Shown one piece after another: positions 58,722-64,000 of a stretch of 64,000 nucleotides of DNA; position 1 is the stretch's first letter, and every line of letters begins with the position of its first letter. Below the pieces are notes generated by a model. That model was not told the origin of the DNA, did not search any database, and worked only from the letters and a program-made list of their open reading frames with translations. Source of the stretch: Pseudonocardia humida. GTDB taxonomy: Bacteria; Actinomycetota; Actinomycetes; Mycobacteriales; Pseudonocardiaceae. The position numbers were made by a program, and so were the translations under genes. The DNA lies in assembly GCF_023898865.1 (NCBI RefSeq), contig NZ_JAGSOV010000037.1:62001-126000 (forward strand). Reading direction: 5' to 3'.

Positions 58722-60769
58722 GCCCGCACGGCGAGGGCCGCCGCGCGGCGGCCCTCGAGGACGGCCTCGTGCAGCGTGCGGGGCGCCACGCAGTCGCCGG
58801 CGCGGGCCAGCCGCGGGCGGGCGCGCCACAGGGCGTCGGCGGGGAGGCGGTGCCCGCAGTCGATGACCAGGGCGCAGTCGAGGGTGCGGCGCTCGTCGGT
58901 CCAGACGTGCTCCAGCACCGCCCGGCCGTCGGCGACCTCGCGCAGCGTCGACCGCAGCTCGCGGACGACGCCGGCCCGGGCGAGCCGGGCGTTGGCGGGG
59001 GCGAGGTCGCCGGTGCGGGCGAGCTGCGTGCCGGCGACCTGGTCGGGGGTGACCAGCACGGTCGGCGGCCCGGCCGCCGCGACCTGCTCGGCGATCCCGA
59101 CGCCGGTGCCGTCGCCGACCGGGTCGAGCACCAGCACCGCGCCGCCCCCCTCGACGCCGCCCCGCCCCACCCCCGGCTCCAGGAAAGCCACGATGCTGCC
59201 CGCAGGGTTCGGGAACGTGGCTTTCCTGAACTCGGGCGCGTCCCCGGCGAGCGCGGCGAGCGCGGCCGGCGTCGAGCCCGCGGCCAGCACGGCGGCCTCG
59301 AACTCCCCCGCCGCGACGACCGGCCGGTCCGACCGGAACGCCGGCGGCGCCGGCCGCGACCCGGTGGCCAGCACGACGGCGATCCCGGCCCGCTCGGCCG
59401 CGTCCAGGTCGTCCGCCGTGATCTCCGCGCCCAGCTCCACCCGCACGCCGAGCCGGTGCAGCTCGGCGGCCCACCACGGCACCAGCACGCCCATCCGGCC
59501 GCGCCCGTGCACCACGGCCGCCCACCGCAGCGCCCCGCCCAGCACCGGCGCCCGCTCGACCAGCCGCACCCAGTGCCCGCGCAGGGCGAGGGTGCGGGCC
59601 GCCTCCAGGCCCGCGGGCCCCCCGCCCACGACCAGCGCCGCACGTGGCCGGGGATCGGTCGGGGGCGGCCAGTCGTCGTCCAGCTCGTGGCCCGCGCTCG
59701 GTTCGGCGTCGTCGGTGACGAGCGGGTTGCGCGGGTCGCGCACGGCGGTGCGCCGGTTGGACAGCGTGCAGGGGCGCACCCGCTCGGGGTGGCCGGCGCG
59801 CACGTGCGCGACGAGGTCGGGGTCGGCGATCTGGGCGCGGGTCATCTCGACCAGGTCGGCCACCCCGGCGTCGAGTGCGGCCCCCGCGGCGACGGGTTCG
59901 ACCACGCTGCCCTGCAGCACCGTCGCCACCCCGGCCGCCCGCCGCACCGCGGCGCACAGGCGCGTGCCGAACCCGGGCTCGACGTGCAGGTCGGGGCGGG
60001 ACGCGGCCATCGCCCCGCCGCGCACCGGCACCAGGTAGTCGACGGCACCGGACACGGCGGCGGCGATCACGACGCCGTCCGGCGGGGTGATCCCGCCCCA
60101 CGGGGCCAGCTCGTCGCAGCTCAGCCGCAGCCCGATGATCCGGTCCTCGCCCAGGCCCGCGCGCACGGCGGCCAGCACCTCGCGCAGCAGCCGGGTGCGG
60201 TCGGTGCCGTAGCCGTCGGTGCGGCGGTTGGTCAGCCCGGACAGGAACTGGCGCAGGATCGAGAACTCGCCCGCGTCGACCTCCACGCCGTCCAGGTCGG
60301 CGGCCGCGGCCAGCGCGGCGGCCGCGCCGAACCCGGCCACCAGCGCGTCGATCTCGGGCTGCTCGACGGCCATCGGCACCTCGCGCGTGACGACGTCCTG
60401 CACCGGCGAGGGCGCCCACAGCGCCTCGCGCCGGTGCGCCGAGCAACCCTGCCCGCCGGCGTGCCCGAGCCCGGCCAGCACCAGCGCCCCGTGCGGCCGG
60501 CAGGCCCCGAGCACGTCGCCCCAGCCCTCCGCGGCCAGCGGGGCGCGCTCGTAGGGCCAGTCGGACTCGTGCACCGACGCGACCTCGGTGACGAGCACGC
60601 CCGCGCCCCCGGCGGCCCGGCGCCCGTAGTAGGCGACGTGCCGGTCGGAGAACCGCCGCCCGCGCCCGAGGTTCGTCTCGTGCGGGCCGAACAGCACGCG
60701 ACTGGGCGCCGTCCGCCCCCGCAGGACGACCTCGCTGGTCAGCGGTCGTGGATGAGGACCGCGACCCAC
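58718..60769 (-). CDS. Mycofactocin-system FadH/OYE-family oxidoreductase 1, with inserted palindrome
   Basis: 683 residues from GTG, 10 bp after mftC. OYE barrel (RVLFGPHETNLGRG, DGVEVDAGEFSILRQFLSGL, EMTRAQIADPDLVAHVRAGH) and FAD/NAD domains (ALVVGGGPAGLEAARTLALR near 390). The Fe-S site is lost: the segment reads RPCTLSNRRTAVRDPRNP, keeping only the first Cys. Residues about 513-531 (EFRKATFPNPAGSIVAFLE) come from palindrome family A copy 4, inserted before VLVLDPVGDGTGVGIAE. Confidence 0.85.
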   Translation of the reverse strand: MGRGPHPRPLTSEVVLRGRTAPSRVLFGPHETNLGRGRRFSDRHVAYYGRRAAGGAGVLVTEVASVHESDWPYERAPLAAEGWGDVLGACRPHGALVLAGLGHAGGQGCSAHRREALWAPSPVQDVVTREVPMAVEQPEIDALVAGFGAAAALAAAADLDGVEVDAGEFSILRQFLSGLTNRRTDGYGTDRTRLLREVLAAVRAGLGEDRIIGLRLSCDELAPWGGITPPDGVVIAAAVSGAVDYLVPVRGGAMAASRPDLHVEPGFGTRLCAAVRRAAGVATVLQGSVVEPVAAGAALDAGVADLVEMTRAQIADPDLVAHVRAGHPERVRPCTLSNRRTAVRDPRNPLVTDDAEPSAGHELDDDWPPPTDPRPRAALVVGGGPAGLEAARTLALRGHWVRLVERAPVLGGALRWAAVVHGRGRMGVLVPWWAAELHRLGVRVELGAEITADDLDAAERAGIAVVLATGSRPAPPAFRSDRPVVAAGEFEAAVLAAGSTPAALAALAGDAPEFRKATFPNPAGSIVAFLEPGVGRGGVEGGGAVLVLDPVGDGTGVGIAEQVAAAGPPTVLVTPDQVAGTQLARTGDLAPANARLARAGVVRELRSTLREVADGRAVLEHVWTDERRTLDCALVIDCGHRLPADALWRARPRLARAGDCVAPRTLHEAVLEGRRAAALAVRA
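59177..59231. repeat. Palindromic element, family A copy 4, inside OYE1
   Basis: 55 bp within the coding sequence. It differs from the consensus at a few arm positions (CTCCAGG for GTTCAGG on one side, GGAAC for GCATC on the other), while the core AGGAAAGCCACGATGC and GTGGCTTTCCTGAAC are intact. Open in the host frame. Confidence 0.9.
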
Positions 60770-60779
60770 GACTGTTCGG

Positions 60780-62027
60780 TCAGGCTCGGGCGGAGGCGGG
60801 GGTCAGCGGCGAGTCGGCGCCGACGGCCAGCGGGCTCGCGTCGCAGGCGCGGTCGGGACGGGCACCGTCGAGGGGAGCGCTGTCCGGACGGGTGGTCAGG
60901 GTGAGCGGGACCGGACCGCGGCCGCGCGAGTTGCGCGGCGCCGACCGGGAGTGGTCGACGTCGGACTTCGGGATCGCGGTCGAACCGTCGCGCGCGGCCA
61001 ACGCCTGCTCGCCGAACCCGCGCACGCACTCCGGGTCGGGGCCGTCGAGCGGGAGGCCGGTGAAGAACTTGGCCGCCATGCACCCGCCCTGGCAGGAGTC
61101 GTAGAACCCGCACGAGCGGCACGCCCCGCCGGTCTGCGGCCGGCGCAGCTCGGTGAACAGCTCCGAGTGCTGCCACACCCGCTGGAAGCCGCCCTCGTCG
61201 CGGACGTTGCCGGCCAGGAAGTTCTCGTGGATCGCGAACGGGCAGGCGTAGACGTCGCCGACCGGGTCGATCAGGCACACCACCCGGCCCGCCCCGCACA
61301 GGTTCAGCCCGGGCAGGGCCTCGCCGTAGGCGGAGAGGTGGAAGAAGGAGTCGCCGGTCAGCACCTGGTCGCCGTGGCTGACCAGCCAGTCGTAGAGCTG
61401 GCGCTGCTGGGCGGCGGTGGGGTGCAGCTCGTCCCACACGTCGGCGCCGCGACCGGACGGGCGCAGCCGGGTGATCCGCAGCTGGGCGTCGAACTTGGCG
61501 GCGATGGCGGCGAACTCGTCGAGCTGGTCGACGTTCTGCCGGGTCATCACCACGCTGATCTTGGGCTGGCCGAAGCCGGCCTCGGCCAGGTTCTCCAGCG
61601 CGCGCATCGCGGTGGCGTAGGAGCCGGGGCCGCGGACGTGGTCGTTGATCTCGGCGGTGGCGCCGTCGAGGGAGATCTGCACGTCGACGTAGTCGGTGCG
61701 GGCCAACTGCGCCGCGCGCTGCTTGTCGAGCTTGATGCCGTTGGTGGAGAACTTGACCCCGACCTGGTGGTCGATCGAGTAGTCGAGCAGCTCCCAGAAG
61801 TCCGGCCGCACTGTCGGCTCACCACCGCCGATGTTGATGTAGAAGACCTGCATCCTCTGCAGCTCGTCCACCACGTGCTTCGCCTCGGCCGTGGAGAGCT
61901 CACGAGGGTCGCGCCGGCCCGACGACGACAGGCAGTGCACGCAGGCCAGGTTGCAGGCGTAGGTGAGCTCCCAGGTCAGGCAGATGGGGGAGTTCAGGCC
62001 GTACTGGAAGTGCTCGACAAGCTTCAC
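60780..62027 (-). CDS. mftC: Mycofactocin radical SAM maturase MftC
   Basis: 415 residues from GTG (GAGGAG ahead). Radical SAM site CNLACVHCLSSSGRRDP near 26, INIGGGEPTVRPDFWELLD near 65 and the SPASM Cys set (CGAGRVVCLIDPVGDVYACP near 255, CRSCGFYDSCQGGCMAAKFF near 315, DPEC). It decarboxylates the terminal Tyr of MftA and joins it to the preceding Val. A tail of about 70 residues after ECVRGFGEQAL is low-complexity and unusual. Overlaps mftB by 4 bp. Confidence 0.95.
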   Translation of the reverse strand: MKLVEHFQYGLNSPICLTWELTYACNLACVHCLSSSGRRDPRELSTAEAKHVVDELQRMQVFYINIGGGEPTVRPDFWELLDYSIDHQVGVKFSTNGIKLDKQRAAQLARTDYVDVQISLDGATAEINDHVRGPGSYATAMRALENLAEAGFGQPKISVVMTRQNVDQLDEFAAIAAKFDAQLRITRLRPSGRGADVWDELHPTAAQQRQLYDWLVSHGDQVLTGDSFFHLSAYGEALPGLNLCGAGRVVCLIDPVGDVYACPFAIHENFLAGNVRDEGGFQRVWQHSELFTELRRPQTGGACRSCGFYDSCQGGCMAAKFFTGLPLDGPDPECVRGFGEQALAARDGSTAIPKSDVDHSRSAPRNSRGRGPVPLTLTTRPDSAPLDGARPDRACDASPLAVGADSPLTPASARA

Positions 62028-62353
62028 GGACGCTCCTCGATGGTCCCGTTCGCGGCCAGGCCGGCCAGTGCCTTCAGGTAGGCGGGGCGTTGCGCGGGCT
62101 CCACGCCCGCGGCGTCGATGGCGGCGTGCACCGTGGGGTGCCGCTCCAACCCGGAGACCACGGCCAGCAGCTGCGGCGTCTTCAGGAACGACAGCTTGCG
62201 GGTGCCGAAGTGGTAGACGAGCGCACCGAACGGCTCGGGGCGCAGCGAGACCTGCGGGCTGCACCGGAAGGCGCGGTCCGGGTCGAACGCGGTGGCGGGT
62301 TCGAACGCCGGTCCCGCCGCGGGGACGGGACCGGCGTCGGTCGAATCAGTCAA
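62024..62353 (-). CDS. mftB: Mycofactocin precursor-binding protein MftB
   Basis: 109 residues from TTG at 62353; no ATG or GTG fits between the mftA stop and the domain. PqqD-like recognition domain AFRCSPQVSLRPEPFGALVY, HFGTRKLSFLKTPQLLAVVS and a C-terminal helix pair. It holds the MftA leader for MftC. It begins 16 bp after mftA and overlaps mftC. Confidence 0.9.
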   Translation of the reverse strand: MTDSTDAGPVPAAGPAFEPATAFDPDRAFRCSPQVSLRPEPFGALVYHFGTRKLSFLKTPQLLAVVSGLERHPTVHAAIDAAGVEPAQRPAYLKALAGLAANGTIEERP

Positions 62354-62369
62354 CGGGTTCCGCGCCGGG

Positions 62370-62471
62370 TCAGTAGACGCCGCACATGCCGTCGATCGAG
62401 ACCTCCTCGACCAGGGTCTCCTCGACGACCGGCTCCGCGGGCGCGGACTGGTTCTGCGGGGTGGCGGCCAT
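62370..62471 (-). CDS. mftA: Mycofactocin precursor peptide MftA
   Basis: 33 residues. The acidic leader VVEETLVEEVS is recognised by MftB; the C terminus IDGMCGVY supplies the Val-Tyr that becomes mycofactocin. ATG with GAGGAG 6 bases ahead. First gene of the locus; a promoter with an internal operator lies 36-65 bp upstream of it. Confidence 0.96.
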   Translation of the reverse strand: MAATPQNQSAPAEPVVEETLVEEVSIDGMCGVY

Positions 62472-62506
62472 AAGCGACTCCTCACGTCGGCTGCGCGAAC
62501 CCCCCG

Positions 62507-62536
62507 ACGCTAAATGGCACCGGGTGCCAGATACAA
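62507..62536 (-). promoter_or_regulatory. mftA promoter
   Basis: Minus strand TTGTAT, 18-base spacer, TAGCGT; start predicted near 62500, giving a leader of about 29 nt that includes the GAGGAG ribosome site. The spacer is almost filled by the palindrome at 62515-62529. Confidence 0.55.
62515..62529. promoter_or_regulatory. Operator TGGCACC-G-GGTGCCA in the mftA promoter
   Basis: Perfect 7-bp arms around one base, between the -35 and -10 boxes. A dimeric repressor bound here would exclude RNA polymerase. An MftR-type TetR protein is the natural candidate, but its gene is outside the window. Confidence 0.6.
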
Positions 62537-62641
62537 GACTCCCCCGCCGCCGCGCTCGTCCGAACCCGCCCGACCGGAGGGGCGGCGGCCGGTCGTGGAC
62601 GGCCGACCCGCGAGGCGGACGCACTCCCGTCCCGCGCAGCG

Positions 62642-62661
62642 GGACGAAACGACTCTCGTCC
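62642..62661. repeat. ACGAGAG-family palindrome, isolated copy
   Basis: GGACGAAACGACTCTCGTCC; arms pair with one mismatch. Separated by about 410 bp from the main array. Confidence 0.6.
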
Positions 62662-63071
62662 ACCGCGCACACCTAGCCGCCGCCGCGCACACGTCACGAC
62701 ATGTGCGCGGTGGCCACACGGTGCGCGCGGTGCCCTGAGACCCCGCCGGACACCAGCCATCTCTGCCCCCGCCGGTCCCCCGGAGAAGTGCCCCCTGCTC
62801 GAGCCGAGGCCCGCCGGAGGCGCTCTTCACCCTCTCTTCGACGCGCTCTTCTCCTTGGAGCGCACGGGCGCGGACGCCCTCACTGGGCAGGAACGTTGCC
62901 GGGCGGCGTGCCCAGCCTCGGACGAGCGGCGTGGATCACTGGCGGGGTGGAGAGCGCCTCCGGCGGCACCTACGCGGCGGGCGACCTCAGATCGAGCAGG
63001 GGTCCGGAGAGGAGTGGCGCTGCGCGCCGCATCGCCTGGCTCGCCTCACGGCGCTGCGCGCCGCATCGGTC

Positions 63072-63211
63072 GAGCGGGAGTGGCTTTCGCCCGGCCTGGC
63101 TGGACGAGAGTCACTTTCGCCCAGCCAGGGGGACGAGAGTGGCTTTCGTCCCGCTGCGCCGGACGAGAGCGACTCTCGTTGCGTCTGGCGGGTCGAGAGC
63201 CACTCTCGTCC
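63072..63211. repeat. Array of five ACGAGAG-family palindromes with 30-bp period
   Basis: Units share GGACGAGAG-TNN-CTYTCG; their centres are spaced 30, 29, 30 and 30 bp. Spacers differ (CCTGGCTGG, CAGCCAGGG, CGCTGCGCC, CGTCTGGCG), so this is not a simple tandem duplication. The first unit is degenerate on its left arm. Confidence 0.8.
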
Positions 63212-63363
63212 TGACCGGAGCGAGCGAATGGTGCGGTGGGCCCGTGTGGTTGGGCGAGTGCGCCACTCGCTCCGGTGCGCGGTGCGCGAGAGGGCCGGGC
63301 CGCTCGGGGCGGGGCGGCGCTCGGCGATCCAATGTGGATCGATGCGGAAGCGCCCCGCCAGGC

Positions 63364-63413
63364 GGGACGAGAGTTGCTCTCGTCCCACCCGGTCGGACGA
63401 AAGTCGCTCTCGT
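63364..63413. repeat. Two further ACGAGAG-family palindromes, 30 bp apart
   Basis: 63364-63386 is perfect (GGGACGAGAG, TTG, CTCTCGTCCC); 63397-63413 carries one mismatch. The spacing equals that of the array 170 bp away. Confidence 0.75.
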
Positions 63414-63485
63414 GCGCGGGTCGGGGCGGGTGGCCGTCGAGGAGCGGGGCGGGGGCCGAGGGCTCATCGATCGGGGTGGGGTGGG

Positions 63486-63491
63486 GATGAT
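63486..63491 (+). promoter_or_regulatory. -10 box of the DUF952 gene
   Basis: GATGAT, 6 bases before the GTG at 63498. Confidence 0.35.
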
Positions 63492-63497
63492 CTGCGG

Positions 63498-64000
63498 GTG
63501 TCCGAACCGCTGCTGCACCTGGTGACGATCGAGCAGTGGCGGGCCGCCGTCGCCGCGGGTGTGCTGGCTCCGCCGTCGCTCGCCCAGGTCGGGTTCGTGC
63601 ACCTGTCGACGCCCGAGCAGGTCCACCTGCCGGCGAGCCGGATGTTCCCCGGCCGGCCCGACTTGTGGTTGCTGGTGCTCGACCCCGACCGGCTCGGTGT
63701 CGAGGTCCGCTACGAGCCGGGGTTGCCGACCGATCCCGCGTCGATGCTCTTCCCGCACGCCTACGGATCGATCCCGTTGGGTGCGGTGACGGCCGTGCTC
63801 CCCTACCGGCCCGGTCCCGACGGGCGCTTCGAGCCGCCGCGGCTGCCCCGCCAGTCGCCTGCCGGGCGGTTGAGCACGCTGGAGCCGTCGCTGCTGCGTC
63901 GCGCGGCCACCCAGGAGCTGCCCGTCGTCGGCGGCACCGCGGTGCTCACCGACGCCTACCCGGCCTCCTACCAGCACAACGCGCTGCTGATCGACGGCGA
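63498..64000 (+). CDS. DUF952 protein fused to a GNAT-like domain (truncated by window edge)
   Basis: 167 codons visible from GTG. Residues 1-105 fit DUF952: LLHLVTIEQWRAAVAAG, GFVHLSTPEQVHLPASRMFP and ASMLFPHAYGSIPLGAV. From about 135, GGTAVLTDAYPASYQHNALL resembles the start of a GNAT acetyltransferase domain, which would continue outside the window. Function unknown. It reads away from the palindrome-rich gap. Confidence 0.75.
   Translation, partial: MSEPLLHLVTIEQWRAAVAAGVLAPPSLAQVGFVHLSTPEQVHLPASRMFPGRPDLWLLVLDPDRLGVEVRYEPGLPTDPASMLFPHAYGSIPLGAVTAVLPYRPGPDGRFEPPRLPRQSPAGRLSTLEPSLLRRAATQELPVVGGTAVLTDAYPASYQHNALLIDG

Larger units (their letters stand above)
62472..63497. other. Non-coding kilobase upstream of mftA, rich in short palindromes
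   Basis: No convincing gene in 1,026 bp: the open frames are Arg/Ser-rich and change register with the repeats. It holds the mftA promoter/operator and at least eight copies of a palindrome of the form GGACGARAG..CTYTCGTCC. The mftR regulator usual at this place in mycobacteria is absent. Confidence 0.65.

Noticed and set aside
63072..63413. CRISPR array reading of the 30-bp-spaced repeats
   Set aside because: Repeat plus spacer together are only 30 bp, spacers are about 9 bp, and no cas gene is present.
62701..63525. Open frame across the palindrome array as a gene with decapeptide repeats
   Set aside because: The 30-bp period keeps frames open on both strands alike; no ribosome site or leaderless box fits, and codon bias is absent.

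Overview
The window is very GC-rich, with dense coding, many GTG starts and many apparently leaderless genes. It carries mshA (mycothiol), a gpm-senX3-regX3 block and a mycofactocin locus, all of which point to an actinobacterium. Gene content and style fit the Pseudonocardiaceae (Pseudonocardia-like); that family-level placement is inference. I recognise 61 protein-coding genes plus one broken regulator. I see no rRNA, tRNA, CRISPR array, transposase or phage gene.

Layout. 1-9.4 kb: edge of a thioesterase gene, a sugar-phosphate-isomerase-like barrel, a proline-rich membrane protein, two small hypotheticals, a WrbA-like quinone reductase, the regX3-senX3-gpmA block and two related lipoproteins. 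9.5-20.5 kb: accessory regulators and enzymes (MarR/VOC pair, RsbA-like sensor, GntR, ArsR-AHSA1 fusion, VOC, a frameshifted AraC remnant, an acyl-CoA ligase, DUF4349, LysR with a divergent methyltransferase/dehydrogenase pair). 20.5-33.6 kb: core actinobacterial genes (YbjN-like, mshA, a large sacsin-type ATPase-domain protein, DUF3027, glutaminyl cyclase, MFS, DUF2771, SMI1/KNR4, cold shock, AMP ligase, serS).

33.8-52.6 kb is rich in molybdenum genes. It holds a four-gene molybdate uptake operon (HTH-Mop regulator, modA, modB, modC), moaA-moaD for molybdenum cofactor, and a coxSLM-coxG operon for a form II CO-dehydrogenase-like molybdoenzyme. Between them lie an acyl-CoA dehydrogenase, AKR, P1-type peptidase, SDR, ECF sigma factor and two TerD-VWA paralogues. 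52.9-62.5 kb is a mycofactocin locus in the order mftA-mftB-mftC-OYE1-OYE2-mftE-(phosphodiesterase on the other strand)-mftF. The precursor ends in IDGMCGVY. The usual mftD is absent from the window, and two FadH/OYE-family flavoproteins occupy its place. The last kilobase is non-coding and full of short palindromes, followed by the start of a DUF952-GNAT fusion.

The most unusual signal is a family of dispersed 53-55 bp palindromes sharing the arm TCAGGAAAGCCAC. Seven full copies and one half copy are present. Five lie between genes. The other two sit inside the reading frames of the adjacent OYE1 and OYE2 genes and are translated as extra peptide segments, which recalls the palindromic elements of Rickettsia. 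A second palindrome family (ACGAGAG..CTCTCGT), repeating about every 30 bp, fills the gap upstream of mftA. The mftA promoter itself appears to carry a perfect 15-bp operator between its -35 and -10 boxes.
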